Of a DNA stretch of 64,000 nucleotides, positions 1-10,518 are shown in pieces (position 1 is the stretch's first letter; every line of letters begins with the position of its first letter). The DNA comes from Longimicrobium sp. (GTDB lineage Bacteria > Gemmatimonadota > Gemmatimonadetes > Longimicrobiales > Longimicrobiaceae). The notes below the pieces were generated by a model that did not search any database, was not told the origin of the DNA, and saw only the letters and a program-made list of their open reading frames with translations. Location: NCBI RefSeq assembly GCF_035474595.1, contig NZ_DATIND010000149.1, positions 1 to 64,000 on the forward strand, read 5' to 3'. The position numbers and the translations under genes are program-made.

Positions 1-39
1 TGCGGAAGTGCGTTCGGCTTTCGCGCGGGGGAGGCGTTC

Positions 40-1062
40 GTGCGCGTCCGCACCTGCGCACTCCCGCACTTCCGCACTTCCGCACTTCTGTTGTTGTCCG
101 CCTGCCAGGGCACGCCGAACCAGTCCGCGCTGAACCCGGCCGGGCCGCAGGCCGCGCGGCTCTTCGGGCTGTGGAGCTACCTGTGGATCACCGCGGCGGT
201 CGTCTTTCTCGCCGTGATGGTGGCGCTGGCGATGGCGCTGCTGCGCTCGCGGCGGCGGGTGGACGCGGACGTGAGCGAGGCGGGGGAGGGGAGGGCGCGG
301 CGGACGGTGATCCTGGCCGTGGCGGGGACGGGGATCATTCTCGTGGCCACGGTGGTGGTCAGCTTCCTCGTCGGCCGCGCGTACGCCGTCACCCCCGATG
401 CCGGGCGCCCGCTGCAGATCACGCTCATCGGGCACCAGTGGTGGTGGGAGGTGCAGTACTCGGACTCGGTGAACAGCCGCAGCCTGACCACCGCCAACGA
501 GATCCACGTTCCCGTGGGCCGCACGGTGGTGGTGAAGATGACCAGCCAGGACGTGATCCACTCCTTCTGGGTCCCCAACCTGGCGGGGAAGAAGGACCTG
601 GTGCCGGGCTATTCGACCACCACGTCGTTCCGCGCCGACCGGGCGGGCGTCTACCGCGGGCAGTGCGCCGAGTTCTGCGGCCACCAGCACGCCAACATGT
701 CGCTGCTGGTCGTCGCCGATCCGCCCGCGCAGTTCGCCCGCTGGTACGAGAACCAGCTCGCCGACAACATGCCGCCGACGGACACCCTCCAGAGCACGGG
801 AAAGAACGTGTTCATGAGCCACGGCTGCGTCCTCTGCCACACCATCCGCGGCACCGACGCGGGTGGTCGCGTGGGGCCTGACCTCACCCACCTGGCCACG
901 CGCCACACGCTGGCGGCGGCCATGGTCCCCAACAACCGCGGCTGGCTGGGGGGATGGGTGATGGACCCGCAGGGGATCAAGCCCGGCGCCAAGATGCCGC
1001 CCAACGACATGCGCCCCGACGAGCTCCAGGCGCTGCTCACCTACCTCCAGAGCCTCCGGTAG
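40..1062 (+). CDS. ctaC: Cytochrome c oxidase subunit II with fused cytochrome c (caa3 type)
   Basis: This subunit takes electrons through the CuA centre and passes them to subunit I; the fused C-terminal cytochrome c makes it a caa3-type subunit. After a lipobox-like stretch (LLLSAC, Cys21) come two membrane helices at about residues 45-68 and 89-115. The CuA ligands are visible as H174, C209, E211, C213, H217 and M220. A c-type heme site C263-x2-C266-H267 follows, with M319 as likely distal ligand. It opens the operon, with ctaD starting 4 bp after its stop. The GTG start is uncertain because the first 20 codons overlap a dispersed CGCACTTC repeat; 340 residues is normal for this fusion. 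Confidence 0.95.
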   Translation: MRVRTCALPHFRTSALLLLSACQGTPNQSALNPAGPQAARLFGLWSYLWITAAVVFLAVMVALAMALLRSRRRVDADVSEAGEGRARRTVILAVAGTGIILVATVVVSFLVGRAYAVTPDAGRPLQITLIGHQWWWEVQYSDSVNSRSLTTANEIHVPVGRTVVVKMTSQDVIHSFWVPNLAGKKDLVPGYSTTTSFRADRAGVYRGQCAEFCGHQHANMSLLVVADPPAQFARWYENQLADNMPPTDTLQSTGKNVFMSHGCVLCHTIRGTDAGGRVGPDLTHLATRHTLAAAMVPNNRGWLGGWVMDPQGIKPGAKMPPNDMRPDELQALLTYLQSLR

Positions 1063-1065
1063 ACC

Positions 1066-2994
1066 ATGGCGAGCGTCGAACGGGACGTGGTCGGGGGGCC
1101 GGGCGAGGCCGCGGAGCTGGCCGCCTTGGAGCGCTCGTGGCACGAGCCGCGGGGGCTGTGGGGATGGCTCATCACCGTCGACCACAAGCGCATCGGCAAG
1201 CGCTACATCATCACCGCCATGAGCTTCTTCCTCCTGGCGGGGCTCGAGGCGCTGGCCATGCGCATCCAGCTGGCCCGGCCGCAGAACGGGTTCCTGGGTC
1301 CCGACAAGTACAACCAGTTCTTCACCATGCACGGCACCACGATGATGTTCCTGTTCGCGGTGCCGGTGATGCTCGCGTGGGGGCTGTACCTCGTTCCGCA
1401 GCAGATCGGCACGCGCAACCTGGCCTTCCCGCGGCTGAACGCGTACGGCTACTGGGTCTACCTCATCGGCGCGCTCTTCATCTACGTGCAGTTCGTGCTG
1501 AACACGGGCACCGACGTGGGCTGGTTCGCCTACGTCCCCCTGTCGGGGCCGCAGTACTCGCCGGGGAAGCGGGTGGACACGTGGGCGCAGATGGTCACCT
1601 TCACCGAGATCGCGGCGCTCATCGCCGCGGTGCAGCTGATCGTGACCATCTTCAAGCAGCGCGCGCCGGGGATGTCGCTCAACCGCCTGCCGCTGTACGT
1701 GTGGTCGATGCTGGTGGTGGCGTTCATGGTCATCTTCGCCATGCCCGCGGTCGCCGTGGCCAGCACCTTCCTGCTGGCGATGGACCGGCTGGTGGGCACG
1801 CAGTTCTTCAACCCCGCCGAGGGGGGCGACCCGCTCCTCTGGCAGCACATGTTCTGGTTCTTCGGGCACCCCGAGGTCTACATCATCTTCATCCCCGGCC
1901 TGGGGTTCGTCTCGTCCATCATCACCACCTTCACCCGCCGCCCCGTGTTCGGCTACGTGGCGATGGTGCTGTCGCCCATCGCCACCGGCTTCATCGCCTT
2001 CGGGCTGTGGGTGCACCACATGTTCGCCACCCCCATCCCGCAGCTGGGCGAGAGCTTCTTCACCGCGGCCAGCATGCTCATCGCCATTCCCAGCGGGGTG
2101 CAGATCTTCTGCTGGATCGCCACGCTCTGGCTGGGGAAGCCGGTGTTCAGGACGCCGCTGCTGTACGCGCTGGGCTTCATCGTCATCTTCGTCATCGGCG
2201 GGCTGACCGGGGTGATGATCGCCTCGGTGCCCTTCGACCTGCAGGCGCACGACACCTTCTTCATCGTGGCCCACTTCCACTACGTGCTGATCGGCGGCGG
2301 CGTGTTCCCGCTGCTGGGGGCCATCACCTACTGGTTCCCCAAGGTCACGGGGAGGATGGCCAGCGAGCGGCTGGGGAGGCTGGGCTTCTGGCTCATCTTC
2401 ACCGGCGTGAACGTCACCTTCTTCCCCATGCACTTCCTGGGGCTGATGGGGATGACGCGGCGGGTGTACACCTATCTGCCGGGCACGGGATGGGGATGGC
2501 TGAACCTGCTATCGACGGTCGGCTCGTTCGTCATCGCCGCGGGGGTGATCGTCTTCCTCTTCAACATCGCCAGCAGCTGGCGCTTCGGGGCGCCCGCGGG
2601 GCCCGATCCCTGGCTGGCCGACACGCTGGAGTGGGCCATTCCCTCGCCGCCACCGCCGTACAACCACGCGCGCATCCCCATCGTGCAGGGGCGCGCCGCG
2701 CTCTGGGCGATGACGCCCGACCGCCCCGTGGTGACCGGGCTGGACGAGACGCACCGCGAGGTGCTGGTGACCACGGTGATGGACGCCGACCCCGACAACC
2801 GGCAGGAGTCGCCCGGCCCCACGCCCGTGCCCTTCCTGGCCGCGGTGGCCACGGGGTTCCTGCTGGTCCTGCTGGTCTTCACCTTCCAGGCGCTCTGGAT
2901 CGGGGCGATCCCGCTGGGGCTGGCGCTGTTCGCCTGGGCGTGGCCGCGCCACCCCGAGAAGGCGTGGAAGCTGGACGCGGGAGGGGTGCGATGA
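1066..2994 (+). CDS. ctaD: Cytochrome c oxidase subunit I
   Basis: This is the catalytic heme-copper subunit that reduces O2 and pumps protons in the cytoplasmic membrane. Heme and copper ligands are all present: H89 and H405 for low-spin heme, H403 for heme a3, and H268, H317 and H318 for CuB. Y272 sits in the HPEVY motif as expected of A-family oxidases. At 642 residues it is longer than a minimal subunit I; the C-terminal extension (about residues 585-640) carries extra hydrophobic segments, as often seen in caa3 oxidases. It overlaps the next gene by ATGA, indicating translational coupling. Confidence 0.97.
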   Translation: MASVERDVVGGPGEAAELAALERSWHEPRGLWGWLITVDHKRIGKRYIITAMSFFLLAGLEALAMRIQLARPQNGFLGPDKYNQFFTMHGTTMMFLFAVPVMLAWGLYLVPQQIGTRNLAFPRLNAYGYWVYLIGALFIYVQFVLNTGTDVGWFAYVPLSGPQYSPGKRVDTWAQMVTFTEIAALIAAVQLIVTIFKQRAPGMSLNRLPLYVWSMLVVAFMVIFAMPAVAVASTFLLAMDRLVGTQFFNPAEGGDPLLWQHMFWFFGHPEVYIIFIPGLGFVSSIITTFTRRPVFGYVAMVLSPIATGFIAFGLWVHHMFATPIPQLGESFFTAASMLIAIPSGVQIFCWIATLWLGKPVFRTPLLYALGFIVIFVIGGLTGVMIASVPFDLQAHDTFFIVAHFHYVLIGGGVFPLLGAITYWFPKVTGRMASERLGRLGFWLIFTGVNVTFFPMHFLGLMGMTRRVYTYLPGTGWGWLNLLSTVGSFVIAAGVIVFLFNIASSWRFGAPAGPDPWLADTLEWAIPSPPPPYNHARIPIVQGRAALWAMTPDRPVVTGLDETHREVLVTTVMDADPDNRQESPGPTPVPFLAAVATGFLLVLLVFTFQALWIGAIPLGLALFAWAWPRHPEKAWKLDAGGVR

Positions 2995-3605
2995 GCACGC
3001 GGCGCCCCCCGTCGGCCGTCGACGTATCCGGGCTCCCGGACATCACCTACGGCTACCGCAACCTGGTGTGGTGGGGAACGGTGGCGTTCATGGCCATCGA
3101 GGGCACCACGCTGGCCATGTGCGCGGGGACGTACCTCTATCTCCGCCGCAACTTCGCCTCGCTGCCGCCGGCGCGGGTGGCCGTTCCGGGGCTGACGCTG
3201 GCCACGATCGAAGTCGTGCTGATGCTGGTCAGCTTCGTCCCCATCGCCCTGCTGAGCCGTGCGGCGCACCGCAAGGACCTTCCCGCCGTCCGCCTCCTGC
3301 TGCTCGTGGCCATCGCCTTCAACGCGGCGTTCGCGGCGCTGCGCTGGTTCGAGCTGGCGCAGCTGCACGTGCGGTGGGACGAGAACGCCTACGGGTCGTC
3401 CGCCTGGCTGGTGATGCTCGTGCACGGCACCCTGCTGCTGGCCGAGGTGGGCGAGCTGGCGGTGTTCGCCCTGATCGCGTTCACCGGCCGTTGGGAGGAG
3501 AAGCACTTCCCCGACACCGCCGACCTGGCGATGTACTGGTACTTCATGTGCCTGTCGTGGCTTCCGCTCTACGCCATGGTCTTCCTCCTGCCGCGGGTGA
3601 TGTGA
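2991..3605 (+). CDS. ctaE: Cytochrome c oxidase subunit III
   Basis: This 204-residue membrane protein has the spacing of hydrophobic helices and the terminal signature of the subunit III family (a helix ending WYFMCLSWLPLYAMVFLLP near the C-terminus). It stabilises the oxidase core and its proton uptake. The start is the ATG inside the ATGA overlap with ctaD, which decides between this and longer upstream reading in the same frame. It is shorter than the seven-helix mitochondrial form, as in many bacterial caa3 operons that have five helices. The next gene begins 2 bp after its stop. Confidence 0.92.
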   Translation: MSTRRPPSAVDVSGLPDITYGYRNLVWWGTVAFMAIEGTTLAMCAGTYLYLRRNFASLPPARVAVPGLTLATIEVVLMLVSFVPIALLSRAAHRKDLPAVRLLLLVAIAFNAAFAALRWFELAQLHVRWDENAYGSSAWLVMLVHGTLLLAEVGELAVFALIAFTGRWEEKHFPDTADLAMYWYFMCLSWLPLYAMVFLLPRVM

Positions 3606-3607
3606 CC

Positions 3608-3988
3608 ATGCCCGTGCAGACCGCCGAACAGTCCGCGCCGCCCAGCGGCGCCACGGTGCAGCTCTGGCTGGGGCTGCTCTCCGGCCCGGTGATCGTGCTG
3701 CTGGGCCAGTGGGTGGCGTACGCGCTGGTCCCCGATGCCTGCGCGCGGCAGAGCAGCCTCTTCGTGCACATGGTGCACGCGGTCGCCCTGCTGCTGATCG
3801 CCGGCGCGTTCCTGCTCTGCCGCCGCGAGTGGGCGCGGCTGGGACGCAGCGAACCCGACGAGCGGCCCGGGCCGGAGCACCGGGCCCGGTTCATGGCCTT
3901 CTCGGGGATGGTCGCGAACCCGTTCTTCGCCGCGATCGTGCTGGCCATGTGGCTGGCCACCGCCCTCTTCAGCCCGTGCTCCGCATGA
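3608..3988 (+). CDS. Small membrane protein of the oxidase operon
   Basis: I do not recognise a named family. The 126-residue product has three hydrophobic stretches, at about residues 19-40, 47-65 and 95-121, separated by a charged loop rich in Arg and Glu. It sits between ctaE (2 bp upstream) and a cytochrome c gene with which it overlaps by ATGA, so it is surely co-translated with the oxidase. A role in assembly or as an accessory subunit is inferred from position only; no copper or heme ligand motif is visible. Confidence 0.8.
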   Translation: MPVQTAEQSAPPSGATVQLWLGLLSGPVIVLLGQWVAYALVPDACARQSSLFVHMVHAVALLLIAGAFLLCRREWARLGRSEPDERPGPEHRARFMAFSGMVANPFFAAIVLAMWLATALFSPCSA

Positions 3989-4374
3989 GCCCGCGCCTCC
4001 GCTCCGCCGCCGCCCTCGCCGCGCTCGCGCTGGCGTCCGCCTGCACGCAGGACCGCCTGAGCGACGCCCAGGCCATGCAGCTGACCCGCGGCGGCCGCGC
4101 GGAGCTGGGGCGGCAGTGGATGGAGAACTATGGCTGTGGCGGATGTCACGTCGTCCCGGGGATTCCCGGCGCGCGCGGGCGGGTGGGGCCGCCGCTGGAC
4201 AACGTGACGGCGCGGCTGTTCATCGGCGGTGTCACCGAGAACAAGCCCGACAACCTGATCGCCTGGATCCAGGACCCGCAGAGCATCGACTCCGCCACCG
4301 CCATGCCCCGCACCGGCGTCACCCAGCGCCAGGCCCGCGACATCGCCGCGTACCTCTACACCCTCGCCCACTGA
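3985..4374 (+). CDS. Cytochrome c lipoprotein of the oxidase operon
   Basis: This is a 129-residue lipoprotein with a single class I c-type heme. A signal peptide ends in a lipobox (ALASAC, Cys20). The heme site is C51-x2-C54-H55 and M107 is the likely axial ligand, followed by a C-terminal helix (DIAAYLYTL) typical of the family. The start is the ATG of an ATGA overlap with the preceding gene. It probably hands electrons from the bc/alternative complex to the fused cytochrome c of subunit II. The maturation operon at 19.3-25.2 kb would attach its heme. Confidence 0.93.
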   Translation: MSPRLRSAAALAALALASACTQDRLSDAQAMQLTRGGRAELGRQWMENYGCGGCHVVPGIPGARGRVGPPLDNVTARLFIGGVTENKPDNLIAWIQDPQSIDSATAMPRTGVTQRQARDIAAYLYTLAH

Positions 4375-4491
4375 CCGCCCGCGGAACATCGGCATCCCCG
4401 CATCTCCCCGCCGACTTCATCCTGAGTCGTCCCCGCGCTGCGCGCGCCCAGGGAAGATGAAGGCGAGCCGTAGCCGCTGACGAGCCGAACA

Positions 4492-4547
4492 GCCTCGCGC
4501 AGTTTGCGAGGCTTCCCGTAGTTGTTGCTGCGGCTTCAGCCGCCGGT
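4492..4547 (+). repeat. Two-hairpin repeat, type A, copy 1
   Basis: The first hairpin is GCCTCGC/GCGAGGC around a GCAGTTT loop. A linker containing GTTGTTGCTGC follows, then a second hairpin GCGGCT-TC-AGCCGC. Similar copies lie at 12018, 14844, 25255, 38221 and 50160. About 25 bp upstream (GAGCCG...GAACA) is also shared with the 50160 copy. Confidence 0.85.
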
Positions 4548-5068
4548 GAGGGGGCCAGCGTCCGCGCCGTCTCAACCCATCCAGACCGATTCGATCAGGG
4601 GCGATGGCGATGAGGACACGATCGCGCGCCGCCGATGTGTGTCTCACGAAAAAATCCGCGATACTCATCGCATGCCGAACCCTCCACGGCTCGCCGTCCC
4701 CATCCATGCGAGGATGCGGTGATCCACTCTCGCGCGAACGCGGCAGCCGAGCATTGGCCTCGAAAATCCAGCGGGAACGTTGGGGAAGGCTCAGGGTGCG
4801 ATGAGTTATCGCGGAATCTTCGGGGGGATGATGATTGAATCGTGCGACGCAGCTGCGGCGTGCTGTGTTCCTGATGACGCAGTTAGGAATGCATGGCGAA
4901 CGCGATGCATGCTGCCGGTGACGCGAGCGGAGCGGGATACCCGATGATTGTTGGATCGGGCTGGATCAAAACTGCCGCGACGGGAGCACCGGTGGCAAGA
5001 TCTGGACGGGATTGACGACTGGTGACCGTTCGGGTATTCTCTAATCACGCACTCACACAGGTGGAATC
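4548..5068. other. Intergenic stretch without recognisable gene
   Basis: Short open frames here have no GC-skewed third codon positions and no recognisable domains. I see no strong hairpin. The last 100 bp presumably hold the promoter of the following small gene, but no clear -35/-10 pair stands out. Confidence 0.5.
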
Positions 5069-5356
5069 GTGAGGAAACGCCGCGTGACCACGGTCAAACG
5101 AACCAAGCCCCAGCTCCGGCTCCGGCGCATCCCGCGGCTGCGGAGCGTGCATCCGTACGATCCGTCCGAGCGAACCTCCGACTTCGCGCGGCGGATGAGG
5201 GAATCGTACGACCGCCTGCGCGCCGATCCAGTCGCGTGGAACGAGTGGATGGAGGAGTGCGCTTCGATCGATCCTCTGCTCGTCTCGCACGATTACTGGG
5301 AGGCACGGGAGAAGACGCGCGCCGCCGCGCCGCGTCCGTCCGACACTGCTTTGTGA
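5069..5356 (+). CDS. Small basic hypothetical protein upstream of MazF-like toxin
   Basis: The 95-residue product starts at a GTG preceded by an AGGTGG ribosome binding site. It begins with a very basic segment (residues 1-27, mostly Arg, Lys and Thr) and continues with a probably helical acidic half containing several Trp and Glu residues. It matches no antitoxin family I know. Because it lies 142 bp upstream of a MazF/PemK-type gene on the same strand, an unorthodox antitoxin role is possible, but this is inference from position alone. Confidence 0.6.
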   Translation: MRKRRVTTVKRTKPQLRLRRIPRLRSVHPYDPSERTSDFARRMRESYDRLRADPVAWNEWMEECASIDPLLVSHDYWEAREKTRAAAPRPSDTAL

Positions 5357-5498
5357 CGTCCGCTTCATAGCTCGCCGCATCCGGCCATGCAGGCGAGCCG
5401 CTCGCTCCATCTCTTCACCGAAATCCTGAACTCATCGTTCGCCCGGCTCTCCGCCCGGGCGAAGCAGCCGCGTCGTGTCCCCTTTCCACGGAGGGTGT

Positions 5499-5879
5499 GT
5501 GCGCCCGTTGCCGGGTGAACTCTGGTATGCCGACCTGAGCCCCGTCCGCAGCCACGAGCAGGACGGCGTGCGGCCGGTGCTGGTGATGACGAGCCGCGAC
5601 GAAGTGCCCTATCCGGTCGTGATCGCCATCCCCACCACCACGCGGTTCCGCGGGGTGCCGTCGCACGTGCCCGTCTATCCGCCGGAGGGCGGCCTTCGCT
5701 CGCCGAGCGTCTTCCTCTGCGAGCACATGCGCTCCGTCGCGCTCGACCGCTTCCAGCGGCGCGTGGGCGAGGTCAGCCGGGCGACGCTGGACCGCATCAG
5801 CGAAGTGCTTCACGAGCTGATGCGGCTCCGCTGCCCGCCGCCCGAGGGAGCCCCTGAGTCGCGGTGGATCCGGAGCTAG
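5499..5879 (+). CDS. MazF/PemK-family endoribonuclease toxin
   Basis: The product has the core of the MazF family: the N-terminal strand PGELWYADLSP, the R-P-V-L-V-M strand that follows a QDGVRP turn, a central IAIPTTTRFRGVPSHVPV segment, and a hydrophobic C-terminal helix (ISEVLHELMRL). MazF toxins cleave single-stranded mRNA and are neutralised by a small partner. I choose the GTG at 5499 (126 residues), just after a GGAGG, over the in-frame GTG at 5475. No classical MazE-like gene lies next to it; the only candidate partner is the basic 95-residue protein upstream. Confidence 0.85.
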   Translation: MRPLPGELWYADLSPVRSHEQDGVRPVLVMTSRDEVPYPVVIAIPTTTRFRGVPSHVPVYPPEGGLRSPSVFLCEHMRSVALDRFQRRVGEVSRATLDRISEVLHELMRLRCPPPEGAPESRWIRS

Positions 5880-6155
5880 ACGCCACATCCCAATCAGTCT
5901 CAAGGCTATTCCGCTATCGGACGTCCACTCGCGATACAAAGCCCGCGGCGCGGTCCGTGCGGGCCGGCGGGCGTCAGACGCGGCGGGGGCGGCGCGTTCC
6001 CGTTCCGGAGCGCGGGCGCGGATCTTCCACCCGCGTTCCGGGGTAAGTTCGCCGACCCCTTCACCGGCCCAACCCCGCGGCCGGACGGGCGATGGAACGC
6101 TCGTCCGAACGGACGAGCCTTGCGCCGCGGACTGGCGGCGCCCACGGATGGATTC

Positions 6156-7796
<1,641 letters not shown>

Positions 7797-7809
7797 GCGG
7801 ATGCCGGAC

Positions 7810-7843
7810 GAGCACCCTTTCCCCATGCCGGGAGAGGGTGCTC
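7810..7843 (+). terminator. Terminator-like hairpin after ctpA
   Basis: GAGCACCCT pairs perfectly with AGGGTGCTC across a 16-nt loop, 13 bp past the ctpA stop. There is no T-run. Confidence 0.6.
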
Positions 7844-7891
7844 ATGCCATGTCTTAGCCGACGACGCTCCGGCGCCTCCGGAGCCGCCGGG

Positions 7892-7953
7892 ATGCCGGGG
7901 CCGCAGTCCCGCAGGGACTTTGTGCGGTTGTTGCCCGCGAATTCATTCGCCGG
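7892..7953 (+). repeat. Two-hairpin repeat, type B, copy 1
   Basis: The first hairpin is GTCCCGCAGGGAC. The linker TTTGTGCGGTTGTTGCCC follows, then the second hairpin CGCGAATTCATTCGC. Related copies lie at 28567, 48984, 52965, 57824, 59290 and 62390. Confidence 0.85.
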
Positions 7954-8036
7954 GTGAGCCGCAGGATCCACCCGTACCACACGGCAGCGGCGGACGCGCC
8001 GTTTCCGTCCTTTCACCCGAACGAAATCCACCGATC

Positions 8037-9782
8037 GTGAGAACGCACGTACGCTCCACCGGCGCGCTGGCCGCCGTGCTCGCGCTGGCCGCCGCCGTGC
8101 CCGCGCTGGCGCAGGCGCCGCAGCAGCCGCTGAAGCACACGCCGCAGCCCACCACCCCCGCCATCACCGCCGCCGACGCCATGACGCGGCTGTACGTGCT
8201 GGCCGACGACAGCATGATGGGGCGCGAAGCGGGAACGGCCGGGAACGTGAAGGGCACCGACTACATCGCCCGCGAGGCGCGCCGCATCGGGCTGGAGCCG
8301 GCGGGCGAGAACGGCACCTTCTTCCAGACCATCCCGCTCCGCCGCAAGGGGATGGACCCGGCGTCGTCGCTCACGGTGGGCGGCGCCACGATGAAGCCGG
8401 GGACGGACTTCGTCCTCCTCCCCTCCATCGAGGGCGCCTTCTCCTTCCGCGACACCCTGCTCGCCAGCAACGTTCCCGTGGTGTACGGCGGCCGGCTGGG
8501 AACGATGAACCTGATCGACCCCGCGCAGGCGGCCGGCAAGCTGGTGGTGTTCGACGGGGCCATGGTGAACGGCACGCGCAGCTGGCGCTTCTGGACCGGC
8601 GGCTCGTTCGACCGCTACGCCGCGGCGGCGGGGGTGGCCTTCGCGGTGCTGGACTACGTGCCCGAGGGGCTGCGCGGCTACCTGGCCGAGCCGCAGGAGG
8701 CGCTGGTGGACCCGTCCGAGCCGCACGCCCGCGTGGCCTCGCCCGCCGGCCTGCTGGTGAGCGTGGCCGCGGCCGAGCGGCTGTTCGGGCGCCCGCTGGA
8801 CGGGCTGCAGACGGGCGCCGCGGGGCAGACGGTGAACGGGCGGGTGGCCTTCTACGACCAGCCGTCGGCCTTCCCGGCGCGCAACGTGGTGGGCATCCTG
8901 CGCGGCACCGACCCGGCGCTGCGCGGGCAGTTCGTGGCCATCGGCGCGCACAACGACCACGTGGGGACCACGCACGAGGCGGTGGACCACGACTCGCTGC
9001 GCGCCTTCAACCTGGTGCTGCGCCGCGGCGGGCTGGAGGGCGAGGCCGAGACGCCCACCCCCGCGCAGTCGGCCCGCATCCGCGCGCTCACCGACTCGCT
9101 GCACCGCGCGCACCCGGCGCGGCGCGACTCGGTCTTCAACGGCGCGGACGACGACGGTTCGGGGACCACCGGCGTGCTGGAGATCGCCGAGTACATGGCG
9201 GCGCACCGGCCGAAGCGCTCCGTGCTCTTCGTCTGGCACACGGGCGAGGAGAAGGGGCTGCTGGGCTCGTCGTGGTTCACCGAGCACCCCACCACGGCGG
9301 TCAGCCGCGACTCGATCGTGGCGCAGCTGAACATGGACATGATCGGGCGCGGCGCGGCGAGCGACGAGACGGGGATGACCAAGGACAGCGTGGTGCTGCA
9401 CGGCGGGCCCAACTACCTGCAGCTGGTGGGCTCGCGCCGCCTGTCCACGCAGCTGGGCGACCTGATCGAGGAGGTGAACCGCACGGGGAACCACGGGCTG
9501 GCGTTCGACTACTCGATCGACGCGAACAACCACCCGGCCAACATCTACTGCCGCAGCGACCACTACAGCTACGCGCGGTGGGGGATTCCCATCACCTTCT
9601 TCACCACCGGCGGGCATGCGGATTACCACATGCTGACCGACGAGCCGGAGTACATCGACTACACCAAGCTGGCGCGCGTGGCCAGCCTGGTGGCCGACGT
9701 GGCCGAGCACGTGGCGAACCGCCCGGACCGGCTGGTGGTCGACAAGCCGAAGCCGGATCCCCACGGGGAGTGCAAGCAGTAG
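8037..9782 (+). CDS. Secreted M28 family zinc aminopeptidase-like protein
   Basis: The 581-residue product starts at GTG 8037 with a clear signal peptide ending ALAQA at about residue 27. A protease-associated-like insert (about 100-260) precedes the M28 catalytic core. Metal ligands are visible: H305 in AHNDH, bridging D372 in GADDDGSG, the E404-E405 pair in HTGEEKG, an Asp in NMDMIGR and a His in GGHADYH. Such enzymes remove N-terminal residues in the periplasm or outside the cell. The reading frame extends upstream into repeat sequence; the signal peptide decides the start. Confidence 0.93.
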   Translation: MRTHVRSTGALAAVLALAAAVPALAQAPQQPLKHTPQPTTPAITAADAMTRLYVLADDSMMGREAGTAGNVKGTDYIAREARRIGLEPAGENGTFFQTIPLRRKGMDPASSLTVGGATMKPGTDFVLLPSIEGAFSFRDTLLASNVPVVYGGRLGTMNLIDPAQAAGKLVVFDGAMVNGTRSWRFWTGGSFDRYAAAAGVAFAVLDYVPEGLRGYLAEPQEALVDPSEPHARVASPAGLLVSVAAAERLFGRPLDGLQTGAAGQTVNGRVAFYDQPSAFPARNVVGILRGTDPALRGQFVAIGAHNDHVGTTHEAVDHDSLRAFNLVLRRGGLEGEAETPTPAQSARIRALTDSLHRAHPARRDSVFNGADDDGSGTTGVLEIAEYMAAHRPKRSVLFVWHTGEEKGLLGSSWFTEHPTTAVSRDSIVAQLNMDMIGRGAASDETGMTKDSVVLHGGPNYLQLVGSRRLSTQLGDLIEEVNRTGNHGLAFDYSIDANNHPANIYCRSDHYSYARWGIPITFFTTGGHADYHMLTDEPEYIDYTKLARVASLVADVAEHVANRPDRLVVDKPKPDPHGECKQ

Positions 9783-9905
9783 GGGACAGGGACAGGGAAA
9801 GCCTCGACCTGTCGCCGTCCCTGACGATCACGACGCGCCCCGCCCGCCGAGCTTCGGTGGGCGGGGTGCCTGCTTTTCTGCGGCTCCCAAGCTCAGCTGG
9901 ACCTA

Positions 9906-9969
9906 ACGCGGAGACGCGGAGACGCGGAGGTGGCTCGGCATGCGCCTCCGCGTCTCCGCGTCTCCGCGT
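9906..9969. terminator. Perfect 25-bp inverted repeat between M28 and dtd
   Basis: Three tandem ACGCGGAG units pair with CTCCGCGT units without mismatch around a 14-nt loop. It probably terminates transcription of the M28 gene. The right arm (TCTCCGCGTGAGATC) recurs in hairpins ending near 14750 and 51780. Confidence 0.65.
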
Positions 9970-10078
9970 GAGATCCCGCGATGTTTTGGCTACGCCGCGG
10001 TTTCGGGGTCCCGGGCGCGGCTGCGAGCGTTGATGCGGCCATTGCGCCCCATCTCCATCCCCCTTCTCTTCTCCCTCC

Positions 10079-10516
10079 ATGCGAATCGTGCTGCAGCGCG
10101 TGTCGCGCGCGAAGGTGACGGTGGACGGGCGCGTGACCGGCGAGATCGGGCGCGGACTCCTGCTCCTCGCCGGCTTCACCGATGGCGATACGGACGGCGC
10201 GCTGGCGTGGATGGTGAAGAAGGTGGTGCAGCTCCGCGTCTTTCCCGACGACGAGGGGAAGATGAACCGCTCGGTGGAGGAGGCGGACGGCGCCATCCTG
10301 GTCGTCAGCCAGTTCACCCTCTACGGCGACGCGCGCAAGGGGAACCGCCCCAGCTTCATCGACGCCGCGCGGCCGGAGGTGGCGATCCCGCTGTACGAGC
10401 GCTTCGTCGCCCTCCTGCGCCAGACCGGCCGCCCGGTGGCGACCGGCGAGTTCGGGGCGATGATGGACGTGGAGCTGGTGAACGACGGCCCGGTGACGCT
10501 GATCCTGGAGAGATAG
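10079..10516 (+). CDS. dtd: D-aminoacyl-tRNA deacylase
   Basis: Dtd hydrolyses D-amino acids (and Gly) mischarged on tRNA. The 145-residue length, the N-terminal [13 protein letters not shown], the S77-QFTLYGD segment and the Gly137-Pro138 dipeptide in NDGPVT are the hallmarks of the family; the Gly-cisPro motif excludes L-amino acids. The stop is followed after 2 bp by the next start, so it is probably co-transcribed with the downstream membrane protein gene. Confidence 0.96.
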   Translation: MRIVLQRVSRAKVTVDGRVTGEIGRGLLLLAGFTDGDTDGALAWMVKKVVQLRVFPDDEGKMNRSVEEADGAILVVSQFTLYGDARKGNRPSFIDAARPEVAIPLYERFVALLRQTGRPVATGEFGAMMDVELVNDGPVTLILER

Positions 10517-10518
10517 CC

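Noticed and set aside
954-3605. 883-codon plus-strand frame covering ctaD and ctaE
   Set aside because: Only its last 204 codons are real (ctaE); the rest is out of frame with ctaD.
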